Assembly: GCF_034627025.1 (NCBI RefSeq)
Contig: NZ_CP141048.1
Location: forward strand, 2,864,001-2,928,000
Reading direction: 5' to 3'
Source: Microvirga lotononidis
GTDB taxonomy: Bacteria; Pseudomonadota; Alphaproteobacteria; Rhizobiales; Beijerinckiaceae
Length of the DNA: 64,000 bases
Positions 41,914 through 50,524 of this stretch are shown piece by piece. The notes beneath the pieces are model-generated. The model did not search any database. It was not told the origin of the DNA and saw only the letters and a list, made by a program, of their open reading frames with translations. Numbering within the stretch: position 1 is the first letter of the stretch; every line of letters starts with the position of its first letter. The position numbers and the translations under genes were made by a program.

Positions 41914-43038
41914 GTGAGCTCTCCATCCTCAACCCAGCGGGTCGTTGTGATCGGCGGCGGGATTCTCGGAGCGTCCTCGGCCATGCAGCTTGCGCGCCTG
42001 GGTGCTCGCGTGACCCTGGTCACCGAAGCCGATCTCTTCAGCGAAGCATCGGGCCGGTCCCTGGCCTGGCTCAACTCGGCCCGTTTCCGCTCCGCCGAGT
42101 ACCATAAGCTGCGCATGATCGGCATCGATCGCTACCGCACCCTTGCCGTGCGGTATCCGGCAGCGCCTTGGCTTCGCTTCGACGGCGGCCTCACCTGGGA
42201 TGCCGACGACGATTCCAACAGGATCGCCGAAGCCGTCGCTCACGAACAGAGCATCGGCTACGACGCGCAGCTTCTGTCCCCTGAACAGGTCGCAGCCGTG
42301 ACACCAGGGGTCGACGCGCGCGCGATCACCCGCCAAGGGGCGATCTTCAACCCGGGCGAAGGCTGGGTCGACCTGCCATCTCTCATCCGCGTGCTGCTCG
42401 ACGAATTCGCCACACGGGGCGGCGAGATCACGACACAGGCCGGCCGTGCTTCCGTCGAGATCAGGGGAGGGCGCGCCACGGCCGTGTCGACCGCAAGCGG
42501 CAAGAGATTCGAAGCCGATGCGATCCTGGTCGCCACCGGCGCCGCCGTGCCCCGGATGGTGTCGGAGGTCGGCGTCACGATCCCTGATGCAACGCCGATC
42601 TCGCTTTTGGTCCGGTCCAAGCCCCTCAAGACGGGGCTGCGGGCTGTTCTCAATACGCCGCGCGTCGCCGTGCGCCCCACGCCTGACGGCGCCATCGTGT
42701 TCGACGCGGCGTGGTCGGAGGATGAGGTCGTCCGCCGCTCCGACGGAACCTTCGAGGTGCAGCCATCAACGGTCCAGAAGCTCGCCGAGGAAGCCTCTGC
42801 GGTTCTCGAGGGCAATCCGAGGATCGAGGTCGAGTCCTATGGAGTCGGGCCGAAGCCTGTGCCGCAGGACGGTGAGCCGGTTCTCGGCGCCCTCGATGCC
42901 GTTCCCGGATACTTCGTGGCCTTTACCCACAGCGGCGCCACGATGGGCCTGATCACCGGCGAATTGCTGGCCCGGGAAATCGTCACCGGGGAGGTCAGTC
43001 CTCTGCTCGCGACGTTCCGACCCGGACGGTTCGCCTAA
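41914..43038 (+). CDS. FAD-dependent oxidoreductase (DAO family)
   Basis: A 374-residue flavoenzyme starting at [23 protein letters not shown] is the dinucleotide-binding motif, and the C-terminal [21 protein letters not shown] completes FAD binding. The DAO fold suggests oxidation of an amine, such as a D-amino acid, glycine derivative or opine. It lies between the Gfo/Idh gene and a polar amino acid importer, so it probably oxidises the imported compound. The substrate is not known. Confidence 0.9.
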   Translation: MSSPSSTQRVVVIGGGILGASSAMQLARLGARVTLVTEADLFSEASGRSLAWLNSARFRSAEYHKLRMIGIDRYRTLAVRYPAAPWLRFDGGLTWDADDDSNRIAEAVAHEQSIGYDAQLLSPEQVAAVTPGVDARAITRQGAIFNPGEGWVDLPSLIRVLLDEFATRGGEITTQAGRASVEIRGGRATAVSTASGKRFEADAILVATGAAVPRMVSEVGVTIPDATPISLLVRSKPLKTGLRAVLNTPRVAVRPTPDGAIVFDAAWSEDEVVRRSDGTFEVQPSTVQKLAEEASAVLEGNPRIEVESYGVGPKPVPQDGEPVLGALDAVPGYFVAFTHSGATMGLITGELLAREIVTGEVSPLLATFRPGRFA

Positions 43039-43120
43039 CGCGAGGATCCGGCTCTCCGCCTCGCACGGAAAGCCGCCTCTCAAAATACCGCACGGGGCGC
43101 GACACGCACAGGAGGCCGAC

Positions 43121-43891
43121 ATGGGACAAATCGAACATCAGCCGCCCGGCGGGAGGCACGACATCTGCGTCGAGTTCAACAATGTCGACAAGTGGTTCGG
43201 CGCCGTACAGGTCCTGCATGGGATCAATCTGACGGTCGGAAAAGGCGAAAAGGTCGTGGTCTGCGGCCCATCCGGATCGGGAAAATCCACGATGATCCGC
43301 TGCATCAATCATCTCGAGAGGCATCAGAAGGGACGCATCACCGTCAATGGGATCGAACTGACGGAGAACAAGCGCAGCATCGATCGCGTCCGGCAGGATG
43401 TCGGCATGGTGTTTCAGAACTTCAACCTCTATCCACACCTCACCGTTCTGGAAAACTGCACACTCGCGCCCCGATGGGTGAAGGGCGTGTCGCGGAAGGA
43501 CGCCGAAGCCTTGGCGCTTCGCTACCTCGAACGCGTGCGCATTCCGGACAAGGCGCACTTCTATCCGAGCCAGCTGTCCGGCGGGCAGCAGCAGAGGGCG
43601 GCCATTGCACGCTCCCTTTGCATGAACCCGAAGATCATGCTGTTCGACGAGCCGACCTCGGCGCTCGACCCGGAGCTTGTACGCGAGGTCCTGGACACCA
43701 TGGCCCAACTCGCCAACGACGGCATGACGATGGTGTGCGTCACCCACGAAATGGGCTTCGCCCGGCAGGTGGCCGACCGGGTGATCTTCATGGATGCGGG
43801 CCGGATCGTCGAAACCGCCCCTCCCGACGAATTCTTCAGCCATCCTCGGGAAAGCCGCACCCGCGCCTTCCTGAGCCAGATCCTGCATTAG
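43121..43891 (+). CDS. Amino acid ABC transporter ATP-binding protein
   Basis: A 256-residue ATPase of the GlnQ/PAAT type. Walker A is GPSGSGKST, the signature [15 protein letters not shown] and Walker [15 protein letters not shown]; the D-loop and [18 protein letters not shown] switch region are normal. It powers the importer formed with the two permeases downstream. The binding-protein gene separates it from them, and all four read in the same direction. Confidence 0.93.
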   Translation: MGQIEHQPPGGRHDICVEFNNVDKWFGAVQVLHGINLTVGKGEKVVVCGPSGSGKSTMIRCINHLERHQKGRITVNGIELTENKRSIDRVRQDVGMVFQNFNLYPHLTVLENCTLAPRWVKGVSRKDAEALALRYLERVRIPDKAHFYPSQLSGGQQQRAAIARSLCMNPKIMLFDEPTSALDPELVREVLDTMAQLANDGMTMVCVTHEMGFARQVADRVIFMDAGRIVETAPPDEFFSHPRESRTRAFLSQILH

Positions 43892-43990
43892 AGTTCGACC
43901 AACCTTCCGCAGGACATCGCATCCTGCGGCAACAATCGATGAACGGCCAACGTTCGCGTCGCAAAACCAGAAATCCAAAGGGACGACTTC

Positions 43991-44845
43991 ATGAACCGAC
44001 AAATCAGCATGCTTCGCCAAGCCATCGCATCGTTGGCCCTCATCGCCACATGCGCATCGCACGCGACGATGGCCATGGCGCAGGATCTTCCATCCCTCCC
44101 GAAGGCGATCAAGGACGCGGGCGTCATCCGGATCGGCGTCAAATGCGATTCTCCACCCTTCGGCTCCTCCGGCCCTGACGGCAAGCCGGTGGGCGTGGAG
44201 GTTGAAATGGCGAAGAAAATCGGCACCTACGCCTTCGGATCCCCCGACAAGGCCGAGCTGAGCTGCGTTGCCACCGACGCGCGCATCCCATCCCTGACCG
44301 GCGGCAAGATCGACCTGATCATCGCGACCCTCGGCAAGACCCCGCCCCGTGAGCAGGTGATCGATTACTCCGACATCTATTACTGGGGCGGCAGCAACGT
44401 CATCGTGCCGAAGGAAAGCCCCGTTCAGAAGCTGGCCGAGCTCGAGGGCAAGTCGATCCTGATCGTCAAGGGCGGCAATCAGCTCAAATGGTTGCGCGAT
44501 CGCATTCCCGGCATCCAATTCGTGCAGCTCAACACCAATGCGGACAATATCCAGGCACTGCTGCAGGGACGAGCCGACGGCTATGTGGGTGATGCGGTCA
44601 CGATCGCGACGCTGATCAGCAACTATCCCAATCTCCGCGTCCTGAAGGAGGAGGTCGATCTCGGGTTCAACGGCGTTGGCATCCGCAAGAACGAGCCGGA
44701 ACTCAAGGCCTTCGTGAACGCCACCCTGAGAAAGCTGAAAGAGGAGAAGTTCTACTCGCAGGTGGTGCCCAACTACGTCTCCGACCCGATCGTCGCCAAG
44801 GAAATGATCAAGTCCTTTGAGACCGATCCGCCGGCTGCCAACTAA
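43991..44845 (+). CDS. Amino acid ABC transporter substrate-binding protein (family 3)
   Basis: A 284-residue periplasmic protein with a long Sec signal (cleavage after AMAQ). The PAAT fold is recognisable from VIRIGVKCDSPPFGSSGPDG and KIDLIIATLGKTPPREQVIDYSD. The ligand-binding arginine is probably the one in the TPPREQ stretch, which salt-bridges amino acid carboxylates in this family. The exact ligand cannot be read from sequence. Confidence 0.92.
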   Translation: MNRQISMLRQAIASLALIATCASHATMAMAQDLPSLPKAIKDAGVIRIGVKCDSPPFGSSGPDGKPVGVEVEMAKKIGTYAFGSPDKAELSCVATDARIPSLTGGKIDLIIATLGKTPPREQVIDYSDIYYWGGSNVIVPKESPVQKLAELEGKSILIVKGGNQLKWLRDRIPGIQFVQLNTNADNIQALLQGRADGYVGDAVTIATLISNYPNLRVLKEEVDLGFNGVGIRKNEPELKAFVNATLRKLKEEKFYSQVVPNYVSDPIVAKEMIKSFETDPPAAN

Positions 44846-44927
44846 GCGGGCCCGATAGTCCGGGTGGGGCTTTCCCACCCGGTGCCTCGGGTGTTCTTCT
44901 GGTCATCTCCAGCAAGGGCGGAGTACG

Positions 44928-45587
44928 ATGGATTTCACTTATATTATCGATGCGCTGCCGGACCTGATGAAAGGTCTCAAGATGACGCTCATGGTGAGCG
45001 GCCTCGGCATCTTGTTGTCCTGCATCATCGGCGCCATCGGGGCGGCGCTCCGCATGAGCGGCTTCAAGCCGGCCGAGTATCTCGTCACCAGCTATGTGGA
45101 GTTCATTCGCGGGACGCCCTATCTCGTGCAGATCTTCTTCATCTTCTATGGCCTGCCGAGTCTGGGCCTGCGCCTGTCGGTCTTCTGGTCGGGCGTCGCG
45201 GCGCTGACCGTATGGGCGAGCGCCTTTCAGATCGAGAATTTCCGGGCAGGGCTCGCGGCTATCGGCCATGGCGTCCATGACGCATCGGCGTCGCTCGGCC
45301 TTAAGCGCTGGCATCATGCCCTTCTGGTCGTTCTTCCGCTGGCGGCTCGGGCGGCACTGCCGTCCTCGATGAACACCATCGTGGCCACGGTCAAGAACTC
45401 GGCCTATCTCCAGGCCATCGGGCTCGTGGAGCTGACGTTCGTGGCCGTCGACCGCATCGCCTATGACTTTCGAGCCATCGAAATGTTCTTCTCCATCTGC
45501 GTGATCTATCTGCTCTGCGTCTTCACGCTCTCCGGCCTCGGGCACGTGCTGGAGCGGCGGCTCAACCGCCCGTTTGCCGGGAGATAG
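44928..45587 (+). CDS. Amino acid ABC transporter permease, subunit 1
   Basis: A 219-residue inner-membrane permease of the HisMQ/GlnP group. It has an N-terminal membrane segment, the EFIRGTPYLVQIFFIFYGLPS signature and the EAA-type loop near HDASASLGLKRWHH. It forms the channel with the adjacent second permease, three bases away. The first start with good coding context is the ATG at 44928. Confidence 0.92.
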   Translation: MDFTYIIDALPDLMKGLKMTLMVSGLGILLSCIIGAIGAALRMSGFKPAEYLVTSYVEFIRGTPYLVQIFFIFYGLPSLGLRLSVFWSGVAALTVWASAFQIENFRAGLAAIGHGVHDASASLGLKRWHHALLVVLPLAARAALPSSMNTIVATVKNSAYLQAIGLVELTFVAVDRIAYDFRAIEMFFSICVIYLLCVFTLSGLGHVLERRLNRPFAGR

Positions 45588-45590
45588 GCG

Positions 45591-46331
45591 ATGCTTCTTT
45601 TCGAATTCAGGTCGTTCCTGCTCGACGGACTCCTCAACACGCTGCTCCTGTCGCTGGTGATGATTGCGGGAGGAACCGGGTTCGCCATCGTCTTCGCGGC
45701 CGGCCTTTCTCTGCCGTCCCGCTGGCTCAGTCGCCCCGTCTTCCTCATCGTGGAATGTCTGCGGGACATACCCCTGATGGTGACGGTGCTGCTTGTCTAT
45801 TTCGTCCTGCCCAACATCGGGATCTCGCTCGATCCGTTCTGGTCGAGCGCCCTCAGCGTCTCGGTATGGGGCGGCGCGAACGGCGCGCATATCATCCGGG
45901 CGGGCCTCGCGTCCGTGCCCAAGGGACAATGGGAGACGGTCCAGGCTTTTGGGCTCGGCGGCTGGAAGGGACTTCTCCTGGTGATCGTTCCTCAAGCCAT
46001 GCCGGTCATCCTACCGCCCTATATCAGCCTCGTGACCGGGCTGGTGCAGGCAAGCTCGCTGGGTGCCGTTCTCGGGGTCAACGAGCTCCTGAGGTCGGCG
46101 CAGGTCCTCATCGAGCAGACGACCATTTCCCGCGGAGGGAGCCCGGCCTATCTGGTTTATGGTGCTATTCTGGTCGTCTACTTTGTGCTGTGCTGGACGA
46201 TCGCGCTTGTCGGACGTCGGCTTGAAGCGCATTTCACGAAGCCATACAGCCGGGATCGACATAGCATCGATCGCAAGGACGCCTCCTCCGAAGTCTTAGT
46301 GCAAACGGCTCCGCTAGACGTGAGAACCTGA
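45591..46331 (+). CDS. Amino acid ABC transporter permease, subunit 2
   Basis: A 246-residue permease of the same HisMQ/GlnP group, with about five membrane helices and ECLRDIPLMVTVLLVYFVLP corresponding to the conserved RGTP-type segment. The C-terminal tail (about 35 residues, polar) is longer than in its partner. It is the last gene of the module; no terminator is obvious after it. Confidence 0.92.
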   Translation: MLLFEFRSFLLDGLLNTLLLSLVMIAGGTGFAIVFAAGLSLPSRWLSRPVFLIVECLRDIPLMVTVLLVYFVLPNIGISLDPFWSSALSVSVWGGANGAHIIRAGLASVPKGQWETVQAFGLGGWKGLLLVIVPQAMPVILPPYISLVTGLVQASSLGAVLGVNELLRSAQVLIEQTTISRGGSPAYLVYGAILVVYFVLCWTIALVGRRLEAHFTKPYSRDRHSIDRKDASSEVLVQTAPLDVRT

Positions 46332-46848
46332 TGGGTAGGGTGGAACGGGCACATCGCTTGACTCCTGGCTGCTTAAGCCTCTCACGTTCGGACCTTTCTG
46401 GCATGCGTGAAGACTAGAGCATTTTTCGGCGAAGTGGATCCGGTTCGCCGTCAAAAAATGCGGCTCCGCAAAGAAGAGAGATAATTCCACCCTAGTGGAG
46501 ACAGCTCTAAGGCGTCTCGTCGACGGATCGCTTCTGCGGTCAGGTCTCAGCCTGTTCTGCGATCAGAAAGGCGTCGCGACGTCTATCCCAAGATGCCGAA
46601 CGTGCTCTCGCTCGTGGTATGGCCGAGCAGGAGCTGAACGGCTCGAAGATTGCCTGTACTTCGGCAGATCTTCGATGCTTTGGTCCGTCGCCGGGAATGG
46701 GCCCCGCAGGCGAGCGATGCGCTCAAGCGCTTCAAGCGTATTGCATCGGGCCGCGAGACGGCAGCCGTCAGCTACGCGTTTCCTCTTTGTCGCGCCGTTG
46801 CCTTCATCATGATCAAATCAGTTCGCAGGCCCAATACGAAGCCGCCGC
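46332..46848. other. Gene-free region after the amino acid transporter
   Basis: No gene is supported in these 517 bases. A palindromic repeat is at 46419-46461. Three overlapping open frames between 46495 and 46979 have Arg/Ser-rich shadow composition and match no family I know; a fragment of an old coding region cannot be excluded. Confidence 0.55.
46419..46461. repeat. Palindromic REP-like repeat
   Basis: Arms GCATTTTT-CGGCGAA and TTCGCCG-tc-AAAAAATGC are separated by GTGGATCCGG. This GC-rich core with A/T-rich ends is typical of short palindromes scattered in Hyphomicrobiales genomes. Confidence 0.6.
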
Positions 46849-47820
46849 CTATTCGCGCTTGTCCGTACGTCGCTCCTGCGCGGTCACGAGCCGCATCATC
46901 TTCCGAAGGTCCTGCTCGTCGAGATTCATGGCGGCCTCAACCCAGATGTCGACGATGTCCCGCAATTCTTCATAAGTGACCGGGTCGATGCGCCTCCTTG
47001 AACGGTAGATCGCCTTGTGGGCATTGTGCTTGCGGCGGTTGCGGGCGATGTAGTCCCTGACCGCATGCTCTCCCTGGCCGTCCTCTGCAAGCACATCGAC
47101 GACCCCGAGCTGATGCAGTTCCTCGGCAGTGTAAACCTTCCCGCTCATGATCATCTTCTCGGCCGCGGCCGTTCCGATCTTCCGCGAGAGGAAGCTGTAG
47201 GCTCCCATGCCGGGGAACAGGTTGAACAGGACCTCGGGCAGACCCATCTTGGCGCTTTTCTCGGCGACGAGCACGTCGAAGGAGAGGGCGCATTCGAATC
47301 CGCCGCCCAGCGCATCGCCCTGCACCAGGGCGATCGTGATCAGGGGCGTACGGAACCCGACCGAATTTCCGTGCACCACATCGATGCAGGCATAGGCATA
47401 TTCCCGCAGACCTTCGGAATCCTTGCGCTGAATGCAATCTGCGAAATACGCCAGATTGCCGCCGAAATTGTACACGCCGGGCGTCTGGGATCCGGCAACG
47501 AAATACTCGAGGGGCTGACGCTGTTCGAGGTTTCCCTCCTCCATGATCGCGCGCACGGATTCCTGCACGCACATCATGTCCTGCAGAAGCTCCATCGTGA
47601 TCATCGGGTGCCGGCTCGGGCGCATGGCGGCCCAGTAGATCTTCTGGTCGAAGTCGAGCGTCACGTCGATATGCGGCAGCTGAAGACTGTTCAGGCCGGA
47701 GCGGGGCGGCTCGGCCACCGGCTTCGGTGCGGGAGCGGACGGCGTCGGGATGTCCCGATCTACAATGGGTCGCTCGTCGGGATAGGAACGGCCTTGGGAT
47801 TTGGCCAGCGGGGATAACAT
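46849..47820 (-). CDS. rpfF: RpfF-like crotonase, probable DSF-family signal synthase
   Basis: A 323-residue crotonase-fold enzyme. The first 40 residues are Pro-rich and the crotonase domain follows. Key segments are FGGNLAYFADCI, LVQGDALGGGFE (catalytic Glu176) and MGLPEVLFNLFPGMGAYSFL (Glu196). All are hallmarks of RpfF, which makes cis-2-unsaturated fatty acid signals from acyl-ACP, rather than of beta-oxidation enoyl-CoA hydratases. The ATG at 47820 has GGAG upstream; an ATG five codons earlier lacks one. It diverges from an RpfC-like kinase operon, which strongly supports the assignment. The product's exact chain is unknown. Confidence 0.85.
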   Translation of the reverse strand: MLSPLAKSQGRSYPDERPIVDRDIPTPSAPAPKPVAEPPRSGLNSLQLPHIDVTLDFDQKIYWAAMRPSRHPMITMELLQDMMCVQESVRAIMEEGNLEQRQPLEYFVAGSQTPGVYNFGGNLAYFADCIQRKDSEGLREYAYACIDVVHGNSVGFRTPLITIALVQGDALGGGFECALSFDVLVAEKSAKMGLPEVLFNLFPGMGAYSFLSRKIGTAAAEKMIMSGKVYTAEELHQLGVVDVLAEDGQGEHAVRDYIARNRRKHNAHKAIYRSRRRIDPVTYEELRDIVDIWVEAAMNLDEQDLRKMMRLVTAQERRTDKRE

Positions 47821-48352
47821 CCTGTTCTCCGTCATAGAGAATTTTAACGCAGCGGGCTTCATCCCACTGCCGAGCGACGCCGTTGAGAAGGCGACCTTCC
47901 TTAAGGATAATGATCCCTTAACCGCACTGTTCATAGTGCGTAGGAAGATTTGTCTCAAAGCGTGGTTAACGTAGCCAAGTCTGAATGAGAAAAAATTATC
48001 AGGACGGCGATATTATATTTCAAATTATAAGTCATCATACTGAATTAAAAGGAACTATATTAACCAATCCGGCATAAAATTCAGCGAGAGCAGCATGCAT
48101 TCTCTACGTTATTGCGGTATGAATACTATCCTGGTCCTAAGCAGATTTCAGGTGTCCTGGAATGCAAGTCTGCGATCAGGCAGCAGGTATGGATAAATTA
48201 TCGAGAAGGATAAACGTCACGCGCTAGGACATACCGCGTGAATCGCGGAATGGCATCGAAGGACGAGGTCGATAGCCGGGGTTGACTGAGCAGACTCAGC
48301 AGATTCCGAAGAGCGACCACGCAAGCAATCCGGGGGATGCCGGGGGCAACAC
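47821..48352. other. Divergent, AT-rich control region of the Rpf-like locus
   Basis: A 532-base intergenic stretch. The part from about 47985 to 48140 is strikingly AT-rich for this genome, with runs such as GATATTATATTTCAAATTATAA. It contains the rpfF promoter, small palindromes at 47901-47921 and 47923-47940, and a CTGAG-CAGA-CTCAG palindrome at 48286-48299 upstream of the regulator operon. No gene is supported here. Confidence 0.6.
47923..47958 (-). promoter_or_regulatory. Probable rpfF promoter with palindrome over the -10
   Basis: On the minus strand: TTGAGA (47958-47953), 17-base spacer, TATGAA (47935-47930). An inverted repeat CGCACT / AGTGCG (47923-47928, 47935-47940) overlaps the -10 region and could be an operator. 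The leader would be about 100 bases. Confidence 0.5.
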
Positions 48353-50524
48353 ATGGCAGTCATTCTGATCCTCGACGACAAAAGCACGAACCGCAATATC
48401 TATTCCCGACTCGCCCAGACGATCGAGAATGGGGCAGTGGTGCATGCCTTTGCCTCGCCGGTCGAGGCCCTCGAATGGCTCCAGGGCAATGCTCCCGACC
48501 TGATCGTGACCGACTTCCGCATGCCCGGCATGGATGGAGCGGAATTCACCAGGCATGCAAGAGGCTGCGCCAACGGAGTCGATGTTCCGATCATCGTCAT
48601 CACCGCCTATGATGATAGGGCCTTCCGGCTTCGTGCCCTGGAGGCGGGCGCCACCGATTTTCTCCGCTCGCCGGTCGATCATTATGAGTTCGTCACCCGC
48701 GCGCGCAATCTGCTCAAGCTGCAGCGCCAGCAGCAGCATATCAAAGGCCGTGCCCAGGCTCTCGAGCAGCAGCTGCGCATCAGCGAGCGATCGCAGGAGG
48801 AGCTCGTCCGCAGCAGCCGGGAAGCGCTGGCCCAGGTGATCGACACGGTCCCGGCCCTGATCAGTGCCACCGACAGAAACAGCCGCATCGTCTTCGTGAA
48901 TGCCCATCTGGCCGATTTCGTCAGTTCCACGCCGCAGGCGCTGACGGGAAGGCTGCTCAGCGACGTTCTGCGCAGCAACAAGTCGGAGTTCAATCAACAG
49001 GTTCACAGCTCCATTCTGAAGAACCAGCGGAGCGCCGTGAGCTTCGAGGAGAGTATCGTCGACATCTCCGGCGCGGAACGGGCTTTCCTGACCACCAAGA
49101 CCTCGATGCCCGCCTTTGCCGGTGCGGAGACGAGCGTCCTGACCACGTCGATCGACATCACGGAACGTAAGCAGGCGGAAAGCACGATGCGGCACATCGC
49201 GCTGCATGACACGCTGACCGACCTTCCCAATCGAAGAATGCTCAACGAGTGGATTCAGCAGGAGCTGTCGAGCGAGGGCGCGCGGTTTGCGATCCTCTTG
49301 ATCGATCTCGACCGGTTCAAGGCGGTCAACGACGCGCTCGGCCATGCCGGAGGCGATCGCATGCTCCAGCTGGTGACGGGCCGCCTCCTCGGGGTGGTGT
49401 CGAGCACCGATCTCGTCGCGCGAATGTCCGGCGACGAATTCGTCGTCGTGCAGGCGAATATCGCAGCCCCGGAGGACGCGGAGAACCTGGCACGCAGGAT
49501 CATCGATTCTCTGGCCGCACCGTTCCTCCTCGAAGAGACCGAGCTTAGGATTGGCTGCACGATCGGCATCACCCTGGCGCCGCGGGACAGCGGGAATGCC
49601 GACAAGCTGCTCCGATTTGCGGACCTCGCCATGTACCAGGCAAAGGCTGAGGGAAGGAACACCCTGCGTTTCTACTCGCCCGAGATGGACACCATCTCGT
49701 GGAACAACCTCAGCCTGGAGGCCGATCTCCGCAAGGCGATCGCTCAGGAGCAGTTCGAGCTCTATTACCAGCCTCAGATCGATCTCGCGACGGGAGCCAT
49801 TGCGGGAGCAGAGGCTCTCCTGCGCTGGAGAAGGCCCGAATTCGGCCTCACGTCGCCTAACGTGTTCATCGACATCGCCGAGGAAACGGGACTGATCAAC
49901 GAGATCGGCGCCTGGGTTCTCGCAAAGGCCTGTGCGCAGGCCGCCGAGTGGCAGAGCCTCGGATATGATCCGTTCAGGATCTCGGTCAACCTGTCGCCCC
50001 TGCAGTTTCTCCGACAAGACATCGTCCAGCTTGTCGAGAACACCCTCGAGAAGACCGGCCTGGATCCCGGCTCTCTCGAACTCGAGCTCACCGAGGGAAG
50101 CCTTCTCAAGGACGTCGAGCGCACGAAGCAGGTTCTGCACGGCCTCAAGGAGCTCGGAGTCAAGGTCGCCATCGACGATTTCGGCGTGGGCTTCTCCTCC
50201 CTCAGCTATCTCAAGAACTTCGAGGTCGACACCTTGAAGATCGACCGCTCATTCATTTCGAATCTTCTCGCCGAAAGCCGCGACGAGGCCATCGTCAAAG
50301 CCATCATCTCATTGGCCCGGAGCCTTGAGCTGAAAGTGATTGCTGAGGGCGTCGAGACCAATCCCCAACTTGCCTGCCTGCTCAGTCATGCCTGCAACGA
50401 GGCCCAGGGCTATCTGTTCAGCCGACCCGTGCCGCCGGGCAATTTCGAATCCCTGCTCAGGGATTATCCTCGCTATCTGCTGCGGAACCAGGACGCGTCG
50501 CCCAAGAAGGTCCGAGGTTCGTGA
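48353..50524 (+). CDS. REC-PAS-GGDEF-EAL cyclic-di-GMP signalling protein
   Basis: A 723-residue cytoplasmic protein. The receiver domain (1-125) has D54 in LIVTDFRMPGMDG as phospho-acceptor. A coiled-coil linker, a PAS domain (about 165-285) and a GGDEF domain with SGDEF at 359-363 follow. The EAL domain has EAL at 487-489, LELTEGSLL and IDDFGVGFSSLSYL, with all main catalytic residues seen. The first glycine of GGDEF is replaced by serine, so cyclase activity is uncertain; phosphodiesterase activity is likely. It overlaps the RpfC-like kinase gene (GTGA) and is its probable phosphorylation target, occupying the place RpfG has elsewhere. Confidence 0.92.
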   Translation: MAVILILDDKSTNRNIYSRLAQTIENGAVVHAFASPVEALEWLQGNAPDLIVTDFRMPGMDGAEFTRHARGCANGVDVPIIVITAYDDRAFRLRALEAGATDFLRSPVDHYEFVTRARNLLKLQRQQQHIKGRAQALEQQLRISERSQEELVRSSREALAQVIDTVPALISATDRNSRIVFVNAHLADFVSSTPQALTGRLLSDVLRSNKSEFNQQVHSSILKNQRSAVSFEESIVDISGAERAFLTTKTSMPAFAGAETSVLTTSIDITERKQAESTMRHIALHDTLTDLPNRRMLNEWIQQELSSEGARFAILLIDLDRFKAVNDALGHAGGDRMLQLVTGRLLGVVSSTDLVARMSGDEFVVVQANIAAPEDAENLARRIIDSLAAPFLLEETELRIGCTIGITLAPRDSGNADKLLRFADLAMYQAKAEGRNTLRFYSPEMDTISWNNLSLEADLRKAIAQEQFELYYQPQIDLATGAIAGAEALLRWRRPEFGLTSPNVFIDIAEETGLINEIGAWVLAKACAQAAEWQSLGYDPFRISVNLSPLQFLRQDIVQLVENTLEKTGLDPGSLELELTEGSLLKDVERTKQVLHGLKELGVKVAIDDFGVGFSSLSYLKNFEVDTLKIDRSFISNLLAESRDEAIVKAIISLARSLELKVIAEGVETNPQLACLLSHACNEAQGYLFSRPVPPGNFESLLRDYPRYLLRNQDASPKKVRGS

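Noticed and set aside
42995..44878. 627-codon minus-strand open frame
   Set aside because: Antisense to the ABC ATPase and binding-protein genes, which carry clear motifs.
46495..46979. Three overlapping plus-strand frames after the transporter
   Set aside because: No known domain, Arg/Ser-rich shadow composition, and two of them extend antisense into rpfF.
48296..50140. 614-codon minus-strand open frame
   Set aside because: Antisense to the REC-PAS-GGDEF-EAL gene; no recognisable domain.
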